From positions 2,480,001 to 2,544,000 of the forward strand of contig NZ_CP048437.1 in assembly GCF_010509575.1 (NCBI RefSeq): a DNA stretch of 64,000 nt, written 5' to 3'. This document shows, piece after piece, positions 26,365-33,612 of this stretch (position 1 is its first letter; every line of letters begins with the position of its first letter). The notes beneath the pieces were generated by a model. That model saw only the letters and a program-made list of their open reading frames with translations, searched no databases and was not told the DNA's origin. The stretch is from Faecalibacterium duncaniae (GTDB lineage: Bacteria > Bacillota > Clostridia > Oscillospirales > Ruminococcaceae). The position numbers and the translations under genes are program-made.

Positions 26365-27966
26365 ATGTATAACAATTACACCCCCCTGCAGCAGCGTCAG
26401 CTGGCCCTGCAGGAGTACAGCAACACCCAGAGCACCTATCTGCTGGTCTACGCACCGGTCCGCAGCACGGCCCTGAAAGCCACCCTGACTGACCAGCTCC
26501 ACCGCAAGTTCCGGTTGGTGGACCGGCTGGGCGGGGAGCTGACCGCAAGCGTGGACGGCGTGCTTCTGGCCGCCGAGGACGTGGAGCTGATGTCCACCGC
26601 CCTGATGTACTTTGCCAAAGCCCTGCAGGATGGGGCGGATTACGTCGTCTGCAACGCTGTGTTCGGCTTTGGCGGGGCGACTGCCCTCTATCAGAGCCAG
26701 CCGCTGCAGGCGCAGAACCGCTGCGCCGTGGTCAGCCGCACCCTGCTGGAGCGCTGCCGCGCCGCCGCCCATGACCCCGAAAATGTGCCCGAGCTGCTGG
26801 CGCTGGCCGCGCAGCTCTGCACTAAGCCCACTCTCATTCAGCAGGCCCTGCTCCACTACGAGCGCGGCATCTGCGCCGAGGATGCGTTTTCGGCCCATGG
26901 CAAACGTGCCTTTATTATGAGCCATGTGCTGGATATGACCGGTGCGCCCATCGTGCTGGTGAGTGCCGTGCCGGTGCTGCGCAGCATGGGGTATGAGGTA
27001 CTTGTGCTGGGCCCCAGTGATGGCGGCTCCCTGCATCTCTTCCTGGATGCCGGGGCCTCGGTCATCACCCGGTCGTCCTGCCGCAATGTCTCCGATGCCT
27101 GGGGCATGGCTCTCTGTGCCGACTTCGTCATCGCCAACACGGTGGTCATGGCCCGGGCTGTCCGTGCCCTGAGCGGCACCGCCGTGCCGGTGCTGTGGTG
27201 GCTCCACGATGCCTTTGCAGGCTATCCCCACATTGCCCACCAGATCCCCACCCAGCTGGGAGAGAATGTCCGGGTCTACTCGGTGGGCAGCCACGCCGCC
27301 AACGCCATGCACGCCGTGCGGCCCGAGTTCGAGATCCGGCCGCTCATCTACGGCCTGCCTGATTACGCGGCAGAGAACTTTGTCCGCACCGATCTGGGCT
27401 ACAACCACGGCCGCCCGCTGTTTGCCACGGTGGGCTCCTTTGAGCGCCGCAAGGGCCACGATATCTTCTGCAAGGCCATCCGCCTGCTGCCGCCCGAGGT
27501 ACGGGAGAAGGCCGCCTTCCTCTTTGTGGGCCAGGCCGCTGACAAGGAGATGATGGACTCCGTCCGCGCCCTGACCGCAGACTACCCGGAAAACGTGTAC
27601 TACTGCAAGCGGCTCACCCGTGACGAGATCAAGAGCCTGATGGAGCAGTGCACCGGTTTGGTCTGTGCTTCCCGCGATGATCCCATGCCCACCTTTGTCA
27701 CCGAGGGTCTGATCTTCGGCAAGCCATCCATCGTATCGGAGCACACCGGCACCGCCGGGCTCATCTCCGAGGGGCAGAACGGCTTCGTTTACCACGACGA
27801 CGACCCGCAGCAGCTGGCTGTCCTGCTGGAGCACGCCATTGAACACCCGGAAGAACTGGCCTCCATGCGGACAGAATGCCGCAAAATGTACGAGCAGTAT
27901 TATTCCAAGGAGGCTTTTGAGCAGACGCTCCGGGCTGCTGTGGAAGATCTGACAGCGAAAAAGTAA
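26365..27966 (+). CDS. GT4-type glycosyltransferase
   Basis: The 533-residue protein carries a GT-B fold C-terminal half: GSFERRKGHDIFCKAIRLLP, the mid-domain TVGS start, and the donor-binding EGLIFGKPSIVSEHTGTAGL followed by EGQNGFVY, typical of GT4. The first 190 residues form an additional domain resembling the regions found in multi-domain glycan-synthesis proteins, and this part is unassigned. Start: ATG after ACGGAGG, 33 bases beyond an alternative. It probably builds a surface glycan with its neighbours. A 185-base repeat follows. Confidence 0.85.
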   Translation: MYNNYTPLQQRQLALQEYSNTQSTYLLVYAPVRSTALKATLTDQLHRKFRLVDRLGGELTASVDGVLLAAEDVELMSTALMYFAKALQDGADYVVCNAVFGFGGATALYQSQPLQAQNRCAVVSRTLLERCRAAAHDPENVPELLALAAQLCTKPTLIQQALLHYERGICAEDAFSAHGKRAFIMSHVLDMTGAPIVLVSAVPVLRSMGYEVLVLGPSDGGSLHLFLDAGASVITRSSCRNVSDAWGMALCADFVIANTVVMARAVRALSGTAVPVLWWLHDAFAGYPHIAHQIPTQLGENVRVYSVGSHAANAMHAVRPEFEIRPLIYGLPDYAAENFVRTDLGYNHGRPLFATVGSFERRKGHDIFCKAIRLLPPEVREKAAFLFVGQAADKEMMDSVRALTADYPENVYYCKRLTRDEIKSLMEQCTGLVCASRDDPMPTFVTEGLIFGKPSIVSEHTGTAGLISEGQNGFVYHDDDPQQLAVLLEHAIEHPEELASMRTECRKMYEQYYSKEAFEQTLRAAVEDLTAKK

Positions 27967-27975
27967 CACAAAACC

Positions 27976-28162
27976 TCTCCGTCATTGCTTCGCAATGCCA
28001 CTTTTCCTCATAGGGGCAACAGCAACAACCGCCGCCAGTGGCGGATAAAGGGCGTTGCTGTTGGGGCCGCGGCCAGCAAGACACAAGTGTTGTTTCCAAC
28101 ACGAAGTGGATGCTGGGAGCCGCAACCCGAACCTGGCGAACGAAGTAAGCCTGAGAGGTTCT
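27976..28162. repeat. Composite 185-base repeat with inverted ends
   Basis: The ends ACCTCTC and GAGAGGT are the same as those of the short repeat family. The interior has a CCGCCGCCAGTGGCGG stem, a GGGGCCGCGGCCAGCA block and a GATGCTGGGAGCCGCAACCC block. The same interior occurs in inverted orientation at 61672-61846. Confidence 0.8.
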
Positions 28163-28270
28163 TTTTTTATCATATCACACAAAGTGACGAGAAAAATTTT
28201 GTTTCAGTTCACAAAAACAAGGTTCCGCTGTGTTATACTGCAAGCAGTATCGTGAAAGGAGCCTTGTCCC

Positions 28271-29296
28271 ATGGAACAGACCAACACCCCCCAGCAGCCC
28301 TCCCGCAAAAAGGCGATCCTTTCTCTGCTGGTGCTGCTGGCGCTGACCTGCGTTGTGGTTTTCATCTTCAGCAGCCACTGGGCCGAGATCTCGACCGCGC
28401 TGGCCCAGCTCTCCTTCTGGCAGGTGCTGCTGGTGCTGGCCATCGGCCTGACATACCCCCTGCTTGAGGGAATCGTCTGCTGGCTCATCATCCGCTGCCG
28501 CCTGCCGGGCTTCACCCTGCGGCGCGGCTTGGATGCCGCCTTTGTGGGCATCTTTGGCAACGTGGTCGGCCTGGGTGCCGGGGCTGTGCCCATGGAGTCC
28601 TACTATCTCTACCACTGCGGCCTGCCGCTGGGCCCCGGTGTGGGCCTGATGACCCTGCAATATGTATTCCACAAGACCACCGTTCTGCTCTATGCCACTG
28701 TGATGCTCCTGCTACAGCACCGTTGGCTCGCCGCCAACACCTCCGGCGTGATGCACTATCTGCCAGCCGCCTACTGCGTAGTGGCGCTGGTCATCGTGAC
28801 GCTGGTGCTGCTCTGTGTCTCGCCGCTGGTGCAGCGGCTGGCCCGCTGGGCCATGGGCTTTCTGCCCAAAACAGAACCGTGGCAGACCCGCCGGGAAAAG
28901 TGGCTGGAGCAGCTGGACACTCTGGCCACCGAGAGCCGCCTCCTGCTGGCCGACAAGGGCCGCTGTGCCCGTATCCTTGCCGTGCAGACCCTCAAGCTGT
29001 TTCTGATGTTCACTCTGCCGTGGTTCTGCATCCGGTTCATGGGGCTTTCCTGCGGGCTGAGCTTCTGGCAGGTACAGCTGCTCACCAGCCTGATGCTCTT
29101 CCTTTCCAACGCCCTGCCCAATGTGGCAGGCATGGGCTCCATTGAAACAGCCTTTCTGCTGGTGTTCAGCAGCTTTATGACCAGCGGCGAGGCCATGAGC
29201 ACCCTGATGCTCTTCCGCATCGCAAGCTACTATTTTGTGTTTGCCGCCAGCGCCGCAGGCACTTTTGCGGCGCAGAAGCATCTGGAGAACAGTTGA
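28271..29296 (+). CDS. Lysylphosphatidylglycerol-synthase-type flippase-fold membrane protein
   Basis: A 341-residue polytopic protein of the UPF0104/AglD-like family, related to the membrane half of MprF. Family-type segments include GNVVGLGAGAVPMESYYLYH and FLSNALPNVAGMGSIETAFL (the PGGxGxxE-like motif reads NVAGMGSIE). There is no soluble aminoacyl-transferase domain, so it is more likely a lipid transporter or glycolipid-associated protein than a full MprF. An extended -10 (TGT-TATACT) lies about 30 bases upstream. Confidence 0.82.
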   Translation: MEQTNTPQQPSRKKAILSLLVLLALTCVVVFIFSSHWAEISTALAQLSFWQVLLVLAIGLTYPLLEGIVCWLIIRCRLPGFTLRRGLDAAFVGIFGNVVGLGAGAVPMESYYLYHCGLPLGPGVGLMTLQYVFHKTTVLLYATVMLLLQHRWLAANTSGVMHYLPAAYCVVALVIVTLVLLCVSPLVQRLARWAMGFLPKTEPWQTRREKWLEQLDTLATESRLLLADKGRCARILAVQTLKLFLMFTLPWFCIRFMGLSCGLSFWQVQLLTSLMLFLSNALPNVAGMGSIETAFLLVFSSFMTSGEAMSTLMLFRIASYYFVFAASAAGTFAAQKHLENS

Positions 29297-29322
29297 CATC
29301 CTGCGCATTCCGGCACTATAAT
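29293..29322 (+). promoter_or_regulatory. Promoter of a small membrane-protein gene
   Basis: TTGACA, 18 bases, TATAAT; the -35 overlaps the stop codon of the preceding gene. Confidence 0.78.
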
Positions 29323-29386
29323 GAAAGCGTACTCTTTGAAGATCTCTGGCCGCCCAGCTGTGCGGCCCGCCAAAGGAGAACGCCTT

Positions 29387-29839
29387 ATGGAAAACAAAAG
29401 TCTCCGTTTTTATGCCATCATGGCCCTCTGGGTCGTGTTGTTCGTGCTGTTGTTCATTTCCAACCGCCGCGTTGACCTGAAAACTGACATCAATAAAAGC
29501 ACTTCCGTCTCCGTCAGTGTGGAGGATACCGTCAGCCTGAGCCCCGCTGTGGTCACCACCCGCGCCTATTCTGCTAGCGATGACACCTATCAGGCATTTT
29601 TCGAGATCCTGCAAAACGCGAGCTGCTACCAAAAATTCAGCCAGAATGCCCGCTCCTACTCCCACGACTACGAAGCGCATTCCATCACCCTGCGCTTTGC
29701 AGACGATGCCAGCCAAAACCTGCTTTTCACCGTCTATTCAGACGGGGTCTGCCAGGTAAACGGAAAATTCGTCTTCCTCCGCTCCCCCGATGGAAACGCG
29801 GAGGCGATCTACCAGCTGCTGCGGGATGCGGTGGTGTAA
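29387..29839 (+). CDS. Single-pass membrane protein, function unknown
   Basis: A 150-residue protein with one N-terminal membrane anchor (FYAIMALWVVLFVLLFISNR) and an extracytoplasmic domain containing FADDASQNLLFTVYSDGVCQ. No family is recognised. The ATG chosen follows AAAGGAG; an upstream in-frame ATG would lie between the promoter and this site. It has its own promoter and a downstream terminator, so it is a monocistronic unit. Confidence 0.75.
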   Translation: MENKSLRFYAIMALWVVLFVLLFISNRRVDLKTDINKSTSVSVSVEDTVSLSPAVVTTRAYSASDDTYQAFFEILQNASCYQKFSQNARSYSHDYEAHSITLRFADDASQNLLFTVYSDGVCQVNGKFVFLRSPDGNAEAIYQLLRDAVV

Positions 29840-29884
29840 AGAATGTTGCCCGCTCCCCGGGATGCGGCTGATCAACGACCGGGA

Positions 29885-29940
29885 CAAAACAAAAATCGGG
29901 GCACTCAGGTGGTCAAGCTGAGTGTCCCGTTTTTGTTTTC
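29885..29940. terminator. Bidirectional terminator
   Basis: Arms begin CAAAACAAAAATCGGG and end CCCGTTTTTGTTTTC, with an inner CACTCAG/CTGAGTG stem. It ends the gene at 29387 on the plus strand and, on the minus strand, the candidate transcript from 30114. Confidence 0.88.
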
Positions 29941-30085
29941 ATCTGCGCACAGTGCCGTACCAGAGCCCTGTGTGCCGCGCAGCGGATGCAGAGCAAACCA
30001 GAATGCTGCATCCTGCCAAGAAAAAGAGAGTATGGAATGGAGGAATGGAACGGAGCGCTTGCAGACGCTCCGTTTTTTGGTGCAT
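29939..30085 (-). CDS. Possible 48-residue peptide in the small transcript
   Basis: An open frame starting MHQKTERLQALRSI, with a hydrophobic middle (TLFFLAGCSILVCSASA) and a stop immediately before the terminator stem. It has no ribosome-binding site, because the operator palindrome occupies that place. The stems listed for the transcript overlap it, so it may be coincidental. Confidence 0.2.
   Translation of the reverse strand: MHQKTERLQALRSIPPFHTLFFLAGCSILVCSASAARHTGLWYGTVRR
30050..30078 (+). terminator. Plus-strand terminator-like hairpin
   Basis: CGGAGCG and CGCTCCG enclose an eight-base loop and are followed by TTTTTT. It would stop any plus-strand read-through before the pfl region. 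Confidence 0.65.
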
Positions 30086-30086
30086 C

Positions 30087-30149
30087 GTGGTTAGGATTAG
30101 CTAACCACCGCTGCGAGAACAGAATACCATAGATGGTTAGTCTTGTCAA
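30087..30149 (-). promoter_or_regulatory. Minus-strand promoter with GTTAG-N6-CTAAC operator
   Basis: TTGACA (30144-30149), 17 bases, TATTCT (30121-30126). Just downstream, GTGGTTAG-N6-CTAACCAC is a perfect palindrome with eight-base arms (30087-30108). A degenerate GGTTAG..CAACC lies over the -35 (30135-30151). The operator resembles DtxR/IdeR-type iron boxes (TTAGGTTAGCCTAACC), by inspection only. Confidence 0.6.
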
Positions 30150-30264
30150 CCCTCAATTTGCAATTTTCCGCGAAAAAGGTGTGTGTCGCCGGGGTTTCAG
30201 CTTTTTTTCTACATTCTGCCCAAAGAATCCCCCTTGCTTTGGAAGAAAACCCACTTGTTTTCTA

Positions 30265-30301
30265 TTGCTTTTTAAAGTGGTTCTTGTTATTATAGTAACG
30301 C
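30265..30301 (+). promoter_or_regulatory. pflB promoter with Rex-like operator
   Basis: TTGCTT, 17 bases, TATTAT (30288-30293). The -10 is overlapped by TTGTTA-N6-TAACGC (30284-30301), matching 10 of the 14 fixed positions of the Rex consensus TTGTTAA-N4-TTAACAA. Confidence 0.55.
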
Positions 30302-30347
30302 AAGATTTTGTGGGCAGGTTTTCATTTTTGTCTACACCTTGTAGTTA

Positions 30348-30443
30348 GAACTGCCGCAGACGGCAGTTCAAGACCGTTTCGCCCCCAGAAAGCCGCCTAT
30401 ACAGTGCGGTTTTTCAAAGGCTCAACAGTTAGAATGCGCTAAC
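30348..30443 (+). promoter_or_regulatory. Structured leader of pflB
   Basis: The leader holds a GAACTGCC/GGCAGTTC hairpin (30348-30369), a weak CCGC..GCGGTTTTT hairpin (30394-30414) and GTTAG-N6-CTAAC (30428-30443), the same palindrome as the operator at 30090. The ribosome-binding site AAGGAGG follows 18 bases later. Confidence 0.55.
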
Positions 30444-30473
30444 CCGCGCATGGAATGGAGCAAGGAGGTTCCA

Positions 30474-32726
30474 ATGATCAATTTTGAACAGTGGGAAGGC
30501 TTTGAGGGCCGCATCTGGAAAGAGGAAGTCAATGTCCGCGACTTCATCCAGAAGAACTACACCCCCTACGATGGTGACGAGAGCTTTCTGGCCGGTCCCA
30601 CCGAAGCCACCAATAAGCTGTGGGGTGCCCTGCAGAAGCTGCAGAAGGAAGAGCGCGCCAAGGGCGGCGTGCTGGACATGGAGACCGAAGTCGTCAGCAG
30701 CTTGACCGCTTACGGCCCCGGCTATATCGACGAGACCCTGAAGGATCTGGAGCAGATCGTCGGCCTGCAGACCGACAAGCCCCTGAAGCGTGCATTCATG
30801 CCCTACGGCGGCATCAAGATGGCAGAGCAGGCCTGCACCACCTACGGCTATCAGCCCAGCGAGGAGCTGCACAAGATCTTTACCGACTATACCCGCACCC
30901 ACAATCAGGCTGTGTTCGATGCCTACACCCCTGAGATGAAGGCTGCCCGCCACACCCACATCATCACCGGCCTGCCCGACACCTACGGCCGCGGCCGCAT
31001 CGTGGGCGACTACCGCCGCGTGGCCCTGTACGGCATCGATGCCCTGATCAAGTTCAAGCAGGAAGATTTCGCCAACTGCGGCGACGGCACCATGACCGAT
31101 GACGTGATCCGCCTGCGCGAGGAGATCGCACGCCAGATCAACGCCCTGAAGGGCATGAAGAAGATGGCCGAGGCCTACGGCTGCGATATCTCCCAGCCCG
31201 CTAAGAACGCCAAGGAAGCCTGCCAGTGGCTGTACTTCGGCTACCTGGCCGCCATCAAGACCCAGAACGGCGCTGCCATGAGCGTGGGCCGTATCTCCAC
31301 CTTCCTGGATATCTACATCCAGCGCGATCTGGAGAACGGCACCCTGACCGAGAGCCAGGCCCAGGAGCTGATCGACCACATGGTGATGAAGTTCCGCATG
31401 GTCAAGTTTGCCCGCATCCCCAGCTACAACCAGCTGTTCTCCGGCGACCCCGTGTGGGCCACCCTGGAAGTGGGCGGCATCGGCATGGACGGCCGCAGCA
31501 TGGTCACCAAGAACTGCTACCGCTTCCTGCACACTCTGGAGAACATGGGCCCCGCACCGGAGCCGAACCTGACCGTTCTGTACTCCTCTGCCCTGCCCGA
31601 GAACTTCAAGAAGTACGCTGCCAAGGTGTCCATCAACACCAGCTCTGTCCAGTACGAGAACGATGATGTGATGAAGCCCGTTTGGGGCGATGATTACTCC
31701 ATCTGCTGCTGCGTGTCTGCCACCCAGACCGGCAAGGAGATGCAGTTCTTTGGTGCCCGCGCCAACCTGGCAAAGTGCCTGCTGTACGCCATCAACGGCG
31801 GCGTGGACGAGAAGAGCCACGAGCAGTGCGGCCCCAACTACGCTCCCATCACCAGCGAGTACCTGAACTATGACGAGGTCCTGCCCAAGTATGTCCAGAT
31901 GCTGGACTGGCTGGCCGGCCTGTACGTCAACGTGCTGAACCTGATCCAGTATATGCATGACAAGTACTACTACGAGGAAGCTGAGATGGCCCTGATCGAC
32001 ACCGATGTGCGCCGCACCTTTGCCACCGGCATTGCAGGCTTCTCCCACGTCATCGACTCCCTGAGCGCCATCAAGTACGCCAAGGTCAAGGTCGTGCGCG
32101 ATGAAACCGGCCTGGCCACCGGCTATGAGGTGGAGGGCGACTTCCCCAAGTACGGCAACGATGACGACCGTGCCGATGAGATCGGCGTTTGGCTGCTGCG
32201 CACCTTCCTGGAGATGATCAAGAAGCGCCACACCTACCGCAACTCCGAGGCTACCACCTCCATCCTGACCATCACCTCCAACGTGGTGTACGGCAAGTAC
32301 ACCGGTGCTCTGCCCGATGGCCGTGCCGCCTTTACCCCCTTTGCACCCGGTGCAAACCCCAGCTACGGTGCGGAGCAGAACGGCCTGCTGGCTTCCCTGA
32401 ACTCTGTTGCCAAGCTGCCCTACCACTGGGCTCTGGACGGCATCTCCAACACCCAGACCATCAACCCCGAGGCTCTGGGCCACAGCGAGGAGGAGCGCAA
32501 GGAGAACCTGGTGCAGGTGATGGACGGCTACTTCGATCAGGGTGCACACCACCTGAACGTGAACGTGTTCGGCAAGGAGAAGCTGCTGGATGCCATGGAG
32601 CACCCCGAAAAGGAAGAATACGCCAACTTCACCATCCGCGTCTCCGGCTATGCGGTCAAGTTCATCGACCTGACCCGCGAGCAGCAGATGGACGTGATCT
32701 CCCGCACCTGCCATGCCGCACTGTGA
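30474..32726 (+). CDS. pflB: Formate C-acetyltransferase (pyruvate formate-lyase)
   Basis: Converts pyruvate and CoA to acetyl-CoA and formate under anaerobic conditions. The 750-residue glycyl-radical enzyme has the active-site cysteines in [10 protein letters not shown] (Cys412 and Cys413 correspond to the catalytic pair; Cys411 is extra) and the radical glycine in [12 protein letters not shown] (Gly725, 25 residues from the end). Codon use is strongly biased, as expected for an abundant enzyme. The activase gene overlaps its 3' end by 14 bases. Start: ATG after AAGGAGG. Confidence 0.98.
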   Translation: MINFEQWEGFEGRIWKEEVNVRDFIQKNYTPYDGDESFLAGPTEATNKLWGALQKLQKEERAKGGVLDMETEVVSSLTAYGPGYIDETLKDLEQIVGLQTDKPLKRAFMPYGGIKMAEQACTTYGYQPSEELHKIFTDYTRTHNQAVFDAYTPEMKAARHTHIITGLPDTYGRGRIVGDYRRVALYGIDALIKFKQEDFANCGDGTMTDDVIRLREEIARQINALKGMKKMAEAYGCDISQPAKNAKEACQWLYFGYLAAIKTQNGAAMSVGRISTFLDIYIQRDLENGTLTESQAQELIDHMVMKFRMVKFARIPSYNQLFSGDPVWATLEVGGIGMDGRSMVTKNCYRFLHTLENMGPAPEPNLTVLYSSALPENFKKYAAKVSINTSSVQYENDDVMKPVWGDDYSICCCVSATQTGKEMQFFGARANLAKCLLYAINGGVDEKSHEQCGPNYAPITSEYLNYDEVLPKYVQMLDWLAGLYVNVLNLIQYMHDKYYYEEAEMALIDTDVRRTFATGIAGFSHVIDSLSAIKYAKVKVVRDETGLATGYEVEGDFPKYGNDDDRADEIGVWLLRTFLEMIKKRHTYRNSEATTSILTITSNVVYGKYTGALPDGRAAFTPFAPGANPSYGAEQNGLLASLNSVAKLPYHWALDGISNTQTINPEALGHSEEERKENLVQVMDGYFDQGAHHLNVNVFGKEKLLDAMEHPEKEEYANFTIRVSGYAVKFIDLTREQQMDVISRTCHAAL

Positions 32727-33468
32727 TCCTGTCGGTCTCGTCCACTCGCTGGAAAGCTTCGGCTCGGTGGACGGGCCGGGTGTCAGGTTCGTTGTCTTTC
32801 TGCAGGGTTGTGCCCTGCGCTGCAAATACTGCCACAACCCCGAAACGTGGAGCGCTGAGGGCGGCACGGAATGGTCTCCGGAGAAGCTGTTCCAGCACGT
32901 CTGGCGCTACCGCAATTACTGGGGCAAGAAGGGCGGCATCACCGTCAGCGGCGGCGAGCCGCTGCGGCAGATGGACTTCTTGATAAAATTCTTCCAGCTG
33001 GCGCGCGCCAAGGGGGTACACACCGCGCTGGACACGGCCGGTCAGCCGTTCCAGCCCGATGACCCCGCCTACCTGGCCGCCTTCGATACCCTGATGGCTT
33101 CCACCAGTCTGGTGATCCTGGATCTCAAGGAGATCGACCCGGAGAAGCACCGTCAGCTTACCGGCAGGGACAATGCCAACATCTTAGCCATGGCACGGCA
33201 TATTTCCGATCTGGGCGTTCCGCTCTGGATCCGGCATGTGCTGGTGCCCGGCCTCACCGATAACGAGGAGGGCCTGCGCAGGACCGCAGATTTCATCCGC
33301 AGCCTGAAAACGGTGCAGCGGGTGGAGGTGCTCCCCTACCACACGCTGGGGCTGTTCAAGTGGCAGAAGCTGGGCATCTCCTATCCCCTGCCCGATGCTG
33401 TTCCCCCCACGGCGGAACAGGTCCGCCGGGCGGAGGAACTGCTGGAAGTGGCTAAGTACCCCGGCTGA
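32713..33468 (+). CDS. pflA: Pyruvate formate-lyase activating enzyme
   Basis: A radical-SAM enzyme that abstracts hydrogen from the glycine of PflB. The 251-residue product has the [4Fe-4S] motif CALRCKYC (Cys33, Cys37, Cys40), the SAM-binding [10 protein letters not shown] and DTAGQPF. Translation starts inside the last codons of pflB, so the two are coupled. It is sensitive to iron supply, in keeping with the possible iron-type operators upstream of pflB. Confidence 0.97.
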   Translation: MPHCDPVGLVHSLESFGSVDGPGVRFVVFLQGCALRCKYCHNPETWSAEGGTEWSPEKLFQHVWRYRNYWGKKGGITVSGGEPLRQMDFLIKFFQLARAKGVHTALDTAGQPFQPDDPAYLAAFDTLMASTSLVILDLKEIDPEKHRQLTGRDNANILAMARHISDLGVPLWIRHVLVPGLTDNEEGLRRTADFIRSLKTVQRVEVLPYHTLGLFKWQKLGISYPLPDAVPPTAEQVRRAEELLEVAKYPG

Positions 33469-33488
33469 AGCGATGCAGCCGCCGGTGC

Positions 33489-33517
33489 TTGACAAAGCTT
33501 TTTGCATCTAATATCAT
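33489..33517 (+). promoter_or_regulatory. Promoter-like sequence facing a long palindrome
   Basis: TTGACA, 17 bases, TATCAT immediately after pflA, pointing into a palindrome and not into a gene. Confidence 0.5.
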
Positions 33518-33612
33518 AAGAGCAAAAGAAAAGGAGCCTTTTGGCACTCACACCTATTTCCCTGTAGAGACAGGGGATGTGAGCCCAAGAGGCTCCTTTT
33601 GCTTATGATATT
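33511..33612. repeat. Roughly 100-base imperfect palindrome between convergent genes
   Basis: The left arm starts ATATCATAAG and continues AAAAGGAGCC; the right arm ends GGCTCCTTTTGCTTATGATA plus T. Inner stems CTCACA/TGTGAG and CCCTGT/ACAGGG have a four-base AGAG loop. The left arm has an eight- to nine-base bulge. It can end transcription from both sides; with the promoter upstream it might itself be a small RNA or a miniature mobile element. Confidence 0.7.

Larger units (their letters stand above)
29885..30114 (-). ncRNA. Candidate operator-controlled small transcript
   Basis: A consensus minus-strand promoter at 30121-30149 would start a transcript near 30114 that ends about 230 bases later in a strong terminator. 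It folds into several stems: CGGAGCG/CGCTCCG (30051-30072), GGATGCAG/CTGCATCC (29984-30013) and CTGCGC/GCGCAG (from 29943). A GTTAG-N6-CTAAC operator lies within the first 25 bases. No gene of known function fits; it may be a small regulatory RNA, or an mRNA for a 48-residue peptide. Confidence 0.4.

Noticed and set aside
28271..29296. Full MprF (lysylphosphatidylglycerol synthase)
   Set aside because: Only the membrane flippase-like part is present; the aminoacyl-transferase domain is absent.
29843..30149. Small open frames on both strands (78-84 codons) in the pfl upstream region
   Set aside because: They lack ribosome-binding sites and recognisable domains and overlap stems; only the 48-residue frame was kept, at low confidence.
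30429..32867. An 812-codon open frame antisense to pflB
   Set aside because: PflB is unmistakable on the plus strand; the antisense translation has no domain and is a codon-bias shadow.
33511..33612. Long palindrome as an insertion sequence end
   Set aside because: No transposase frame and no target duplication were seen; kept as a repeat/terminator.
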